A stretch of DNA of 64,000 bases from Pelagibius sp. CAU 1746 (GCF_039839785.1 NZ_JBDOQT010000002.1:894971-958970), one strand, 5' to 3'; positions 8,905 through 17,531 are shown, numbered from the stretch's first letter. Numbers and translations are program-made. Notes: generated from the letters alone by a model not told the origin.

Positions 8905-8944
8905 GTTCTTGGCCGCATGTTCTTGGCCGCATGTTCTTGGCCGC
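8897..8944. repeat. 14-bp tandem repeat over the start region of the cyclopropane synthase gene
   Basis: The unit GGCCGCATGTTCTT is repeated three times (8897-8910, 8911-8924, 8925-8938) plus six bases. Read on the minus strand each unit gives AAGAACATG, so three ATGs occur 14 bases apart (8904, 8918, 8932) in three different frames; only the one at 8904 is in frame with the gene. Gain or loss of a unit by slippage would change which start codon sits where. Confidence 0.85.
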
Positions 8945-9443
8945 TCAATTCAAGCGTAATAAAGCTCTGTTTTGTCGTCAACGAGTTGCGCCGCAGCGTC
9001 CCTTTGGGGCCGCTGAAAGCCGATCGGTAGGCCCGCTCCCTTGTCGATCGCGGAATGCACGATTGAGAACGGCTGAGCCTGCCGAACTTCATCCACTGGC
9101 CGCCAGTATCCAATTCATAGCGACAGCGTTCGACGATGCTCCGGTCCGTCCGACGCTCTCCACCTGACGCTTCCGATACGGGTCAGGAAGAGGGATTCAC
9201 GGTGAGCGGCGCCAAGAATGGGCACACTACGGCGCTGATGACCTGAAGTCGGCGCCGCCATTGTAGCCCTCACAGGGAAGCGCGCCCGGGCAGGAATTCG
9301 CAGAGAAGAAATCCCGTCAAATAAACTCTCTTGAGCCGCTCTTACTCCTTCAATAAATCTTTTAACAGTCATTGAAAATACTTGATAAATACCCATATAC
9401 AGCAAGGATGGATATTATTTCATCCAGAAATAAGGACAACTCG
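8945..9443. other. 500-base intergenic region, divergent promoters expected
   Basis: No convincing coding frame is seen. It separates the leftward cyclopropane synthase from the rightward 223-residue gene, so both promoters should lie here. On the minus strand TTGACG followed about 14 bases later by TATTAC (near 8955-8985) is a weak promoter candidate. The last 150 bases become AT-rich, which fits a promoter for the 9444 gene. Confidence 0.3.
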
Positions 9444-10115
9444 ATGTCTGAAGAATTTGCTGGATCACACGCAGGCCATTCAGTAGCTGCGCCTGATGCT
9501 TCGAAGCCGGTCAAGGCTTCCGACAACTCCACGGATTTGCCGGTATCTGGCCTGCCTGTAGGAAGGCTGGACGGCGCCCAGGCCGAGGCACAAGGCAGGC
9601 TGGCAGATCCAGCTGACACAACGGTCGCGCCGACCCCAGTCGCAGGACGGTCATCTATCGCACCGGCGGAGCGGACAGAGCTTGAACGGCGCGTGTTGGC
9701 CCACGAGCGAGTCCTGCAGGCGCTCATCGCGCACATGGCGGAAACCGAACCGAAGTTCCTCATCCGTCTGTCAGAAACCTTCTGCGTGCCAATGGAGATG
9801 ACACGTTCCGAGCACGACTATACCGATACAGAGTCATATGCCGCGGAGTTCATCCGCTCTGTCGTGAGGCTCGGAGACAAGGCCCTGCGGAAAGACCTTG
9901 CCGCCGCCAGAGAGCGCCGCGTACGCAAGGTTGAGGCGGCAGCCACCGACAGTGGAGCGACGCCGATGACGGAGTCCCCGCGAATGCAGATTCGGCAGGC
10001 AGGCGGCGTCTGGCGCGTCACTCTGGACGGCCGCTTTTACGGTGACTTTTTCAATGAACAAGACGCAGCAGCGGCCGTCTCGGCCGACCGAAGCGTCCCG
10101 GTATTCGCTTTGTGA
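9444..10115 (+). CDS. Hypothetical protein, 223 aa, with a basic middle and a C-terminal DUF2188-like tail
   Basis: Not recognised as a whole. Residues 1-75 are low-complexity (Ala, Ser, Pro, Asp rich, probably disordered). Residues 75-175 are charged and helical. The last 45 residues (RQAGGVWRVTLDGRFYGDFF onwards, ending DAAAAV) resemble short DUF2188-type modules of small rhizobial proteins. The ATG at 9444 is chosen because it follows AAGGACA at a good spacing; an in-frame ATG at 9372 lacks a site. No signal peptide or membrane segment. It is followed 60 bases later by another unknown gene on the same strand. Confidence 0.6.
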   Translation: MSEEFAGSHAGHSVAAPDASKPVKASDNSTDLPVSGLPVGRLDGAQAEAQGRLADPADTTVAPTPVAGRSSIAPAERTELERRVLAHERVLQALIAHMAETEPKFLIRLSETFCVPMEMTRSEHDYTDTESYAAEFIRSVVRLGDKALRKDLAAARERRVRKVEAAATDSGATPMTESPRMQIRQAGGVWRVTLDGRFYGDFFNEQDAAAAVSADRSVPVFAL

Positions 10116-10175
10116 GGGAGCCGGGCTTCGCCCGCTCCACAAGGAAGCTGCCGGTCGACATCAAGGAGAAGTAAA

Positions 10176-10592
10176 GTGGTCCTGCGCGCGGAATACTCGC
10201 TTGGTCATTCGCGGTTCAACGAGTTTCTCTTTGCCTACGTCGGCGAAGAGAGAAACGGCGTGTCCCTTACCGTCCTCTCCGCCTTGGCGCGGCTTGGCAT
10301 CGATCCGTGGGAAGAGGCCGCCCGCCTGTCCGAGATGTCGGAGGAGACGGCAACGTCTTCGCTGACCGCCACCATCGCGGGCCTGCCGGAAGGCAATTGG
10401 AAAGCGTCGGACTCTCGGTCGATCGCTGTTCGCTTGATGAATTTCCTGCCAAGGCGTCGCGCGAAATCAGAGCGATCACAAGAAGACGGGACGGCCGAGG
10501 GCCGGATATCGAAACCTGCCACGTCGAACTGGCTCATCTGGATTGCCTTCGCAGCCATTCTCATTGCCATGTTCTGGCAGTCCGGCAGCTAG
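10176..10592 (+). CDS. Conserved hypothetical small protein with C-terminal membrane anchor
   Basis: A 138-residue protein starting at GTG behind a strong AAGGAGAA site. The N-terminal 60 residues (the EYSLGHSRFNEFLFAYVGEE region, then LTVLSALARLGIDPWEEAARL) match the type of small conserved proteins found in rhizobia and relatives. The middle is basic and residues 117-135 form one hydrophobic span (WLIWIAFAAILIAMFW) that should anchor it in the inner membrane with the body in the cytoplasm. Function unknown; neighbours are envelope and stress genes. Confidence 0.75.
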   Translation: MVLRAEYSLGHSRFNEFLFAYVGEERNGVSLTVLSALARLGIDPWEEAARLSEMSEETATSSLTATIAGLPEGNWKASDSRSIAVRLMNFLPRRRAKSERSQEDGTAEGRISKPATSNWLIWIAFAAILIAMFWQSGS

Positions 10593-10692
10593 GATGTCCG
10601 CCCCAATGCATCTGACTCATAAAGCGACAAGTTTGTGGAACCATACCAGGCATCAAAAGCGCTTGGGCCATCTTCTCCGAAGGAGGATGACC

Positions 10693-10911
10693 ATGTTCGG
10701 ATTTCAAGACGGCCCGACTGCTGAGGTTCTCGCCGGCAAAAGAGGCTACATGAAGGATGCGCAGCGGCAGTGACCATTCCTAACCAATTACGATCTCTCG
10801 ACGACCAAGACGGAGGGGCCACTCTGCGCTATGGTCAAGACGCGCTACGGCATCCCGCAGGCACGGGCGAAGACGGACTTTACCGCCGGGATGCGGGGCA
10901 AGCAGTTCTGA
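10693..10911 (+). pseudogene. CsbD-like small stress protein remnant interrupted by TGA
   Basis: An open frame starts at ATG 10693 behind AGGAGG, runs 26 codons to TGA at 10771-10773, and continues in the same frame without a start codon to TGA at 10909-10911. The second part (FLTNYDLSTTK, then VKTRYGIPQARAKTDF) has the spacing of the CsbD family core, LTxxDL followed by the RYGI/DEAE-type helix. The family is usually 60-70 residues, close to the joined length. I infer a decayed CsbD-type gene; a sequencing error or two separate mini-ORFs are alternatives. Confidence 0.4.
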
Positions 10912-10952
10912 CGAACTCCCTTCCTTAGAGAACCCTCACAGAAGGGTGCAAT

Positions 10953-11129
10953 ATGATGTCGACGAACCTTGACAATGTAAGCGCGGATTTGAGCCCGGAG
11001 GCGGCCAAGGAGATGAGTAACTATGGCATCATCCGTGTGCCTTCGTACTACTACCACTTTGGGCCGTGTCGCTATACCAACCTCGAGGACGCTGTCTCGG
11101 AAGCCAAGCGCCTAAAATCCAGAGGGTGA
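10953..11129 (+). CDS. Small conserved hypothetical protein, 58 aa (YGIxRVPxxYYH type)
   Basis: A 58-residue frame with GAAGGG ahead of the ATG (two consecutive ATGs, 10953 and 10956). The central piece YGIIRVPSYYYHFGPCRYTNLEDAVSEAKR is compact, aromatic-rich and ends in an amphipathic helix. It resembles tiny conserved proteins I associate with rhizobia and Azospirillum-like genomes. No signal peptide or membrane segment. Function unknown; it lies between stress-type genes and upstream of a desaturase. Confidence 0.6.
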   Translation: MMSTNLDNVSADLSPEAAKEMSNYGIIRVPSYYYHFGPCRYTNLEDAVSEAKRLKSRG

Positions 11130-11250
11130 TTGCGTCTGCACCAGTCAGTGAGCGCGGCCCAATCAGATCAACGAAAGTGGACAAGCGGAAGACCTGCGCA
11201 TCCGGTACGCGGCGCTGTCTCACGAGCCGCCCGGGTTGAGAGGAGAGCTA

Positions 11251-12264
11251 ATGAGCGATCAAGCGATACTCCGTCGCGAAGTGGCACAATTCCAGGCACC
11301 GGTTCTGCGCAAGAGCCTCTTCCAACTGGTGACGTCGATTGGGGGTTTCTGCGCCACTTGCGCGGCAATGTACGCGGTGTTCAATGTATCGTATTGGCTG
11401 TCACTTGCGTTCGTCCCCTTGGCCGCCGGCTTCCTGGTCCGCATCTTCATTGTTCAGCACGATTGCGGTCACCTCGCGTACTTTCGCTCGCGCCGCACCA
11501 ATGACTTCGTCGGCTTCGCCTGCAGCCTGATGACCCTGACCCCCTATGCGTCCTGGCGACGGCAGCATGCGGGCCACCATGGCGTCTGGAACGATCTCGA
11601 CCGTCGCCAGAGCGGCGCTGACATCTACTCGTCCTGCCTGACCGTCGCCGAGTACCGGGCGCTGAGTCCGGGGCGGCGCTGGTGGTATCGCACGATACGG
11701 CACCCCCTCATCTCAAACTTCCTGCTGCCCCCCTTCATCTTCCTCCTGCTCTACCGCGTGCCGTTCGACATGCCGAAGTCCTGGCGTCGGGAGCGGCTGA
11801 TGGTGCATCTGACCAGCCTCTCCCTTGTGGTGGTCCTGGGCGGCCTCGGCCTGGCGCTCGGCTACGATCGGGTGGCCGCCATACAGCTTCCCGTTCTCAT
11901 TGTCGCAGCGATCGTCGGCGTCTGGCTGTTCTCGGTGCAGCATCGAGGCGAGCAGATTCGATGGAACCGTCACGACGCATGGGATCCGGTCTCGGCGGCT
12001 CTGCGGAGCTCGACCTACCTGCGGCTGCCGGCGATCCTCCGGTGGTTCACCGGCAACATCGGCTACCACCACGTCCACCACCTGAACCCACGGGTGCCCA
12101 ACTACAGGCTCCGGGAATGTCATGAGAGGATCGCGGCGCTGTGCAATGTTCCGGCGTGCTCTTTCCTGGATGGAGTTCGGGCCTTGCGCTTCGTTCTCTG
12201 GGACGAGAGGCGTGGCAGAATGGTTACCTTTCGCGAAGCTTCCTCAAGTGAGACCGGGTCGTGA
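11251..12264 (+). CDS. Membrane fatty acid desaturase
   Basis: Di-iron integral-membrane desaturase that introduces a double bond into acyl lipids. The 337-residue protein shows the three histidine boxes: HDCGH (70-74), RRQHAGHH (103-110) and HHVHH (about 274-278), with hydrophobic spans between them. The start at 11251 follows GAGGAGAG and is preferred to an in-frame codon at 11236. Its stop overlaps the GTG of the next gene (GTGA). With the cyclopropane synthase nearby, this suggests that membrane lipid saturation is a theme of the region. Position specificity cannot be told. Confidence 0.9.
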   Translation: MSDQAILRREVAQFQAPVLRKSLFQLVTSIGGFCATCAAMYAVFNVSYWLSLAFVPLAAGFLVRIFIVQHDCGHLAYFRSRRTNDFVGFACSLMTLTPYASWRRQHAGHHGVWNDLDRRQSGADIYSSCLTVAEYRALSPGRRWWYRTIRHPLISNFLLPPFIFLLLYRVPFDMPKSWRRERLMVHLTSLSLVVVLGGLGLALGYDRVAAIQLPVLIVAAIVGVWLFSVQHRGEQIRWNRHDAWDPVSAALRSSTYLRLPAILRWFTGNIGYHHVHHLNPRVPNYRLRECHERIAALCNVPACSFLDGVRALRFVLWDERRGRMVTFREASSSETGS

Positions 12265-13349
12265 AGCTGTTCGAGTGTGAGCACTGCGGCCAGCTGCTCT
12301 ATTTCGAGAACACGCGGTGCGAGCGCTGCGGGCACACCCTAGGCTATCTGCCCGATTGGGAGAGCCTGAATGCCTTGGTGGCTGAGGGCGGCGACCGCTG
12401 GCGGACCCTGGTCCCGCCCGAGGTGCCTGTGCGGTTCTGCGCGAATGCCGCCTACGACGCCTGCAACTGGCTGGTGCCGGCAGATAGCCCCGATGCTTTC
12501 TGCCGCGCCTGTCGGCTCAATCGCACACTGCCCGGTCTGGAAGTGCCCTCAAATGTCCTCCTCTGGCGCCTCCTGGAAAAGGCCAAACACCGCCTGGTCT
12601 ACGGCCTGCTTCGCCTTGGCCTGCCCCTCGTCAGCAAGAGCGACGACCTGGAACTGGGGCTCGCTTTCGATTTTCTCGATGGTTCCGGCACCGGTTTTCG
12701 AGAAGAGGCACCGGTGGTCACCGGTCATGCGCGGGGCCTGATTACCATAGATATCGCCGAAGCAGACGACGCCGAGCGGGAGCGTCACCGGCAAACCATG
12801 GCAGAACCCTACCGGACGCTCCTCGGCCACTTTCGCCACGAGGTCGGTCACTATTACTGGGATCGGCTGGTCTGGGGAGGCGTCTGGCACCACGCCTTCC
12901 GGGAGATGTTCGGCGACGAACGCCGGGATTATGCTGCCTCTCTGGAGGCTCACTACAGTCATGGGCCACAGCCCGGCTGGCAAGAGCGCTACGTGAGCGC
13001 CTACGCCAGCGCGCACCCTTGGGAGGACTTCGCCGAGACCTGGGCCCACTACCTGCATATCGTCGACACGCTGGAGACGGCCGCCGCCTTCGGTCTCCGC
13101 GTCCGCTCCAGCGCCGGGCGCCATCCCCAGCTTGAGATGTCTATAGACTTCGATCCTTACCAGCACGGCGACTTCGACGCGCTGGTCGCCGCATGGCTGC
13201 CGCTCACCTACGCGGTCAACAGCCTCAATCACAGCATGGGACAGCCGGACCTCTACCCCTTCGTCCTGGCGCCGACCGTGATGGGGAAGCTCCGCTTCGT
13301 CCACGGTCTCGTCCGCAGGATGGAGGGACCTGGAGCCGGCCCGCCATGA
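12261..13349 (+). CDS. Zinc-binding metallopeptidase (Peptidase_Mx-like, PF15887 type)
   Basis: A 362-residue protein with an N-terminal zinc ribbon (C6, C9, C20, C23), a second Cys group (C60, C68, C81, C84) and a gluzincin-type catalytic motif HEVGH at 193-197 in GHFRHEVGHYYWD. A downstream DFAETWAHYLH (about residues 253-263) is likely to give the third zinc ligand. This matches the family annotated as putative zinc-binding metallopeptidase. Starts at GTG overlapping the desaturase stop, so the two are translated together. No signal peptide, so probably cytoplasmic; substrate unknown. Confidence 0.85.
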   Translation: MKLFECEHCGQLLYFENTRCERCGHTLGYLPDWESLNALVAEGGDRWRTLVPPEVPVRFCANAAYDACNWLVPADSPDAFCRACRLNRTLPGLEVPSNVLLWRLLEKAKHRLVYGLLRLGLPLVSKSDDLELGLAFDFLDGSGTGFREEAPVVTGHARGLITIDIAEADDAERERHRQTMAEPYRTLLGHFRHEVGHYYWDRLVWGGVWHHAFREMFGDERRDYAASLEAHYSHGPQPGWQERYVSAYASAHPWEDFAETWAHYLHIVDTLETAAAFGLRVRSSAGRHPQLEMSIDFDPYQHGDFDALVAAWLPLTYAVNSLNHSMGQPDLYPFVLAPTVMGKLRFVHGLVRRMEGPGAGPP

Positions 13350-13438
13350 ATACCCGTGTCGAAAGGTTGCAGCGAAAGCAACTGGCGGCCCTCTCTCTGG
13401 ATCGTCCTGCCTGCAGGACGGATGGGTGCCCGACATGA
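13346..13438 (+). CDS. 30-aa ORF coupled to both neighbours
   Basis: A short frame (MNTRVERLQRKQ..., 30 residues, two Cys near the end). Its ATG overlaps the stop of the metallopeptidase (ATGA) and its own TGA overlaps the ATG of nhaA at 13435 (ATGA again). The back-to-back ATGA junctions suggest a translated linker ORF that couples nhaA expression to the upstream genes, whatever the peptide itself does. No homologue recognised. Confidence 0.45.
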   Translation: MNTRVERLQRKQLAALSLDRPACRTDGCPT

Positions 13439-14754
13439 CCGATCAAAATAACATGGACCTCCCGTCCGAGATGGCCGACCGGTTCACCAGGCCGTTCGCA
13501 AGGTTTCTGAAGGTCGAGGCGGCAGCGGGGATTCTGTTGCTACTTGCCGTCCTCGCCGCCCTGGTCCTGGCGAATTCGGCTTGGTCCGCGTCGTTTCTCG
13601 CATTCTGGGAGAAGCCGGTCGGCCTTCGCTACGGCGCTTTGGACTATAGCCGTTCGCTGCGGCACTGGATCAACGACGGGCTGATGACCTTCTTCTTCTT
13701 TGTCATTTCACTGGAGCTCAAGCGGGAGCTCGTTCTCGGCGAGCTGCGGAGCCTTCGACTGGCAGCACTTCCTTTTGCGGCCGCCCTCGGCGGCATGATC
13801 GTACCCGTTTCCTTCTATCTGGCACTCATGTCCGGCCAACAGGGAATTCATGGTTGGGGAACCGTGATGGCCACCGACACGGCTTTCGTGATCGGATGTC
13901 TTGCACTCTTCGGGGCCGGTATCCCTCCGAGTTTGCGACTCTTTCTCCTTTCCTTGGCTATCTTCGACGACGTGGGCGCAGTCCTGGTGGTGGCCGTGGG
14001 TTACGGCGGTACCATGAATTGGGCGGCTCTCGCGCTTGGGACGGTCGGGCTGGCCGCGGTCGCCGGAGCAGCTCGCCTCGGAATCAGAAGCATTCCCGTC
14101 TACTTCGTCCTTGGGGGTGTGGTCTGGCTCTGTGTTGACGCTTCCGGTATCCACGCGACGATTTCCGGTGTCGTCCTGGGTCTGATGACGCCGACGCACG
14201 CATGGGTCAGCAGCGAGCGTCTCCGCGCCATCCTTGCCCGCGCGTTTGCGCATTCGGACACTGCGCAGGAGGGCAAGGGTGCGTTGGAGCGAAACGGCCT
14301 CCGCCGAGCTGGCATCGCGGTCACGGAATCTACGTCGCCCGTGGAGCGCCTGGAAATGCTGCTGCACCCATGGGTCGGGTTTGCAGTCATGCCGGTCTTC
14401 GCATTGGCCAACTCCGGCGTGGTGTTTTCCGGCGCCGATCTCAGGCAGTCTGTCTCCGTGGCAATCTTTGCCGGCCTCGTTCTCGGCAAACCGATCGGCG
14501 TGCTCGCTTTCAGTTGGATCGCCTTGCGCCTCGGAGTTGCGAGGCTCGCAGCAAGCCTGAGTTGGCCCTTCCTGACTGCCGGCGCCCTGTTGACGGGCAT
14601 CGGCTTCACCATGTCGTTGTTCATCGCCGGCCTGGCCTACGACCCCGCAATGCTCGAAGCCGCCAAGATCGGAATTCTTTCCGCCTCAGTCGCTTCCGCA
14701 GCAGCCGGGGTGTTAACGCTGGCCTGGTTGACCGCCAGGCGCCGATCAGTTTGA
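13435..14754 (+). CDS. nhaA: Na+/H+ antiporter NhaA
   Basis: Electrogenic sodium/proton antiporter of the inner membrane for sodium and pH stress. The 439-residue protein shows FARFLKVEAAAGILLLLAV at the start, the ATDTAFVIG and AIFDDVGAVLVVA segments with the paired Asp residues that bind Na+/H+, and GIGFTMSLFIA near the end; about 11-12 hydrophobic spans. An alternative GTG lies at 13426. Length fits the longer NhaA group (E. coli NhaA is 388). The upstream coupling to a metallopeptidase gene is unusual for nhaA. Confidence 0.95.
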   Translation: MTDQNNMDLPSEMADRFTRPFARFLKVEAAAGILLLLAVLAALVLANSAWSASFLAFWEKPVGLRYGALDYSRSLRHWINDGLMTFFFFVISLELKRELVLGELRSLRLAALPFAAALGGMIVPVSFYLALMSGQQGIHGWGTVMATDTAFVIGCLALFGAGIPPSLRLFLLSLAIFDDVGAVLVVAVGYGGTMNWAALALGTVGLAAVAGAARLGIRSIPVYFVLGGVVWLCVDASGIHATISGVVLGLMTPTHAWVSSERLRAILARAFAHSDTAQEGKGALERNGLRRAGIAVTESTSPVERLEMLLHPWVGFAVMPVFALANSGVVFSGADLRQSVSVAIFAGLVLGKPIGVLAFSWIALRLGVARLAASLSWPFLTAGALLTGIGFTMSLFIAGLAYDPAMLEAAKIGILSASVASAAAGVLTLAWLTARRRSV

Positions 14755-14773
14755 AGTCCGGCCCGCCGACGGT

Positions 14774-15019
14774 TCAGGTTTCATCCGCATCGACGAACAA
14801 GCTGTCCGGCGGATTGGCTTCGAACGATGCGAGCCGGGAGTCATGGCGGTAGCGTGTCGCACAGTAGGGGCAGAGGATCGTGTCCTTGCCGCCCATGTTA
14901 ATGTAGACGTGCGGATGATCGTGTGGCGGCGAGGCACCAATGCAATTGAATTCCCTTGCCCCGATGCGAATTTCTTCAACTGCGTGGTCGTTCCTGAACT
15001 TGGGGAGGCGGCTCGGCAT
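14774..15019 (-). CDS. NDUFS6-type zinc-finger domain protein (zf-CHCC)
   Basis: An 81-residue protein containing C(26)IG-x4-HDHPHVYINMG-x6-CPYC, the Cys-His-Cys-Cys zinc site of the bacterial counterparts of the complex I accessory subunit NDUFS6. In Alphaproteobacteria such proteins can belong to NADH dehydrogenase or be free copies. No nuo genes are visible here, and the copy sits between nhaA (convergent) and hflKC, so this is probably a paralogue of the respiratory gene. The start is not supported by a strong ribosome site. Confidence 0.75.
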   Translation of the reverse strand: MPSRLPKFRNDHAVEEIRIGAREFNCIGASPPHDHPHVYINMGGKDTILCPYCATRYRHDSRLASFEANPPDSLFVDADET

Positions 15020-15119
15020 CAGGTCCGGACCGAATCAATCCGACGAGCCCGGTCGGTCACGGCCAAGGGCTGCAGTCCTGGCGACCACACCCCGCTTGGC
15101 GTCTTCCGCACTTCAGAGC

Positions 15120-15386
15120 TCAAGGAAGCTGCGACGCCGCTCTCGCTCGCTTGATCCAAGACAGGGTGTTCGCGATTTTCCCGAGCAGCGAGGGCCACCG
15201 CCTTTGCGGCGCCCGCTTTGTGGACCACAGCAGGTCGACGGTGAAGCGCTTCATTTCACTCCGACTTATACGGGAGGCATAGGGAACGGCATCGTTGAAC
15301 GCTCGCAGATTCGCAGCCGTGCTGCTGCGCAGATCCTGCAATGCCTGCCGCATCTCACGTCTTTCGGGTTGCTCTCTGTTGGTCAT
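15120..15386 (-). CDS. Hypothetical protein, 88 aa
   Basis: Not recognised. A basic protein with an N-terminal charged helix (EMRQALQDLRSSTAANLRAFND), then SEMKRFTVDLLWSTKRA. It starts 34 bases after the hflC stop on the same strand, with GAGAGAG ahead of the ATG, which suggests it is the third gene of the hflKC transcript. Coding status is likely but not certain. Confidence 0.45.
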   Translation of the reverse strand: MTNREQPERREMRQALQDLRSSTAANLRAFNDAVPYASRISRSEMKRFTVDLLWSTKRAPQRRWPSLLGKIANTLSWIKRARAASQLP

Positions 15387-15420
15387 GTGAGTCTCTCTCT
15401 GTACGGGGTGTATCCCGCGG

Positions 15421-16470
15421 TCATTTTCCCGGACGTCCCGCCGGCGCCTGACGGTTGAGCACCACGTTGCCGTCGCCCGGCGGCTCGGCAGATTCTTCGA
15501 CTAGGCCACCGGGCGCCATACCCTTCAGGAACTTGAAGAGGTCGCTGTCGGTGGAAAGGACGAGCGTCGTGTTATCGCCGATCATGGATTTGTAGGCTTG
15601 CATCGTTCGTGTGAACTCATAGAACGCCACCGCTTCCGGGCTCTGGTTGTAGGCGCTTGAGTAGATGGCGGTGGCCTTCGCATCGGCAAGGCCGCGAATC
15701 TCCTCCACCTGCCGATAGGCCTCGGACTGGATCTTGTTCAGGTCGCGAACTCGGTTGCCGCGGATCCTGGCGGCTTCGCCGTTACCCTCCGACAGGAAGC
15801 GCTCGGCGATCTGCCGCCGCTCGCTGATCATACGGTCATAGATTTTTGGCCGTACGCTTTCGTTGTAGTTGATGCGCTTGAAGCGGATGTCGAGCAGTTC
15901 GATGCCGAACACGCGCACCTTCTCGGCTGCTGCGGTGAAGATTTCCTGCTCGACCAGTTGGCGCCCCTTCTGGATCGGAACCAGGGATCCAATGTCCTGC
16001 TCCCTCTCCGCGTCGGTCAGGAGCGCGTCGCGCAGCGGCACGCGGCCCTTTGTGGTGCGAATGATCTCGATCAGCTCGTGCTTGGCGACGGCATTGCGCG
16101 TTTCGCTGCCGAGAATGTCGTCCAGGCGGGACTGCGCGCTGCGTTCATCGCGCAGCCGCAGGAAGTACTGTAGGGGATCCGTAATCCGCCAGCGGGCGAA
16201 GAGGTCGACCGAGATGTACAGCTTGTCCTTGGTCGGCATATCCGACGGGTTTCCGTCCCATTCGAGAACCCGCTTGTCGATCGGGTTGACCTCCTGGACG
16301 AAGGGCACCTTGAACTTGAGGCCGGCGGAGGTCACGGGGTCCCCGACCGGCTTGCCGAACTGCGTGATGATGACCTGCTGGACTTCGCCCACCGTGTAGA
16401 TGGAGCTCATCGACACAAAGGTCACGATGGCCAGCACCGCCAAGATAGCAATCAGCTTTGCTCTGCTCAC
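15421..16470 (-). CDS. hflC: HflC, SPFH/band 7 modulator of FtsH
   Basis: A 349-residue membrane protein with one N-terminal membrane span (about residues 5-23) and an SPFH/band 7 domain (22-200), then a helical C-terminal part with the family's EAARIRG and ADAKATAIY motifs. HflC and HflK form a large periplasmic cage around the FtsH protease and restrain or direct its proteolysis. Overlaps the hflK stop by four bases (ATGA). This pair lies outside the usual hfq-hflX-hflKC setting and among stress and unknown genes, so it may be a second copy. Confidence 0.93.
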   Translation of the reverse strand: MSRAKLIAILAVLAIVTFVSMSSIYTVGEVQQVIITQFGKPVGDPVTSAGLKFKVPFVQEVNPIDKRVLEWDGNPSDMPTKDKLYISVDLFARWRITDPLQYFLRLRDERSAQSRLDDILGSETRNAVAKHELIEIIRTTKGRVPLRDALLTDAEREQDIGSLVPIQKGRQLVEQEIFTAAAEKVRVFGIELLDIRFKRINYNESVRPKIYDRMISERRQIAERFLSEGNGEAARIRGNRVRDLNKIQSEAYRQVEEIRGLADAKATAIYSSAYNQSPEAVAFYEFTRTMQAYKSMIGDNTTLVLSTDSDLFKFLKGMAPGGLVEESAEPPGDGNVVLNRQAPAGRPGK

Positions 16471-17531
16471 GGCTGTGCTCCTTTCGGTGTGTCGACGTTG
16501 AGGAACGGCAGAATGCTGCGCGTCTGTTCATCGATAATGATCTTCGAGCTTAGACCCGGCATAACATCCTGAAGAGTCTCGATATAGATGCGGCGGCGAG
16601 TCACTTCCGGCGCCTTGCTGTACTCCGCCAGCAGGGCGCTGAAACGCGCGACGTCGCCTTCCGCTTCATTCACCCGCTTGAGCCGGTAACCGTCTGCCTC
16701 GCGGATCCGCTGATCCTTCTCGCCCTCGGCGAGCGGGATCACTTTGTTGTAATCACGCCGGGCCTCGTTGATCAGCTTTTCCTTTTCTTGCTGGGCCTGG
16801 TTCACTTCGTTGAACGACTCCTGTACGGGCTGCGGCGGATTGATGTTCTTCAACTGCACCTGGTCGATGCTGATCCCCATCGCGTACTTGGTCGAGAGCG
16901 CCTGCATCTTTGTCAGCGCTTCCGCTTCGATTTCCTGCCGACCGATGGTGATCACCTCGTCCACCGTTCGGTCGCCGACCACTTCCCGCATGACGGACTC
17001 GGAGACGTAGCGGAGGGTTTCGCTGGGTTCCCGGACCTCGAAAAGGAACTTCACGGGATCAGAGACGCGATACTGCACGACCCATTCCACCAGGGCCGCG
17101 TTCAGGTCGCCGGTCACCATTTCGGTCTCCCGCTTTACCTCGCGCGGCCGCGAGCCCTGATAGGGGTCGTTGGCCCCTGGAGTCAGGAAACCAAACTCCT
17201 GCTTCAGCTGCCGCTTCACCGGAACCGTCGTGGCGACATCGATGCCAAGGGGAAACTTGAAGTGAAGTCCTGGCGGAACCTCCTTGAGATACTTGCCGAA
17301 GCGCTGCACGACGGCGACAGAGTCGCTCGGCACGGTGTAGTAGGCGGACCATGCACCGAACCCGAGCAGCGCCAGGACGGCGACGATGATGATGCCCCGA
17401 CCGCCGCCGCCCGGGATCATTCGCCTGAGGCGGTCCTGCCACTCTCTGACCAGATCCTCCATGGCCGGGTCGGGTCTGGGCCCGCCGCCCCATGGGCCTC
17501 TCTGGCCGTCGTTGCTGTTCTGTGAGGACAT
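16467..17531 (-). CDS. hflK: HflK, SPFH/band 7 modulator of FtsH
   Basis: A 354-residue partner of HflC. It has a Gly/Pro-rich cytoplasmic N-terminus (about residues 8-45), one membrane span (47-65, GIIIVAVLALLGFGAW), an SPFH domain beginning YYTVPSDSVAVVQRFGKY, and a long helical region (AEGEKDQRIREADGY). The ATG at 17531 is chosen because it starts the typical MSSQ-N/G-rich tail and has AAAGG eight bases upstream; a longer frame from 17582 adds 17 arginine-rich residues. First of the overlapping hflKC pair. Confidence 0.93.
   Translation of the reverse strand: MSSQNSNDGQRGPWGGGPRPDPAMEDLVREWQDRLRRMIPGGGGRGIIIVAVLALLGFGAWSAYYTVPSDSVAVVQRFGKYLKEVPPGLHFKFPLGIDVATTVPVKRQLKQEFGFLTPGANDPYQGSRPREVKRETEMVTGDLNAALVEWVVQYRVSDPVKFLFEVREPSETLRYVSESVMREVVGDRTVDEVITIGRQEIEAEALTKMQALSTKYAMGISIDQVQLKNINPPQPVQESFNEVNQAQQEKEKLINEARRDYNKVIPLAEGEKDQRIREADGYRLKRVNEAEGDVARFSALLAEYSKAPEVTRRRIYIETLQDVMPGLSSKIIIDEQTRSILPFLNVDTPKGAQP

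Noticed and set aside
8945-9443. EcfG-type (GGAAC-N16/17-CGTT) general-stress promoter for the stress genes
   Set aside because: Searched by eye in the main intergenic regions of the island; partial GGAAC strings occur but none is followed by GTT at the right distance.
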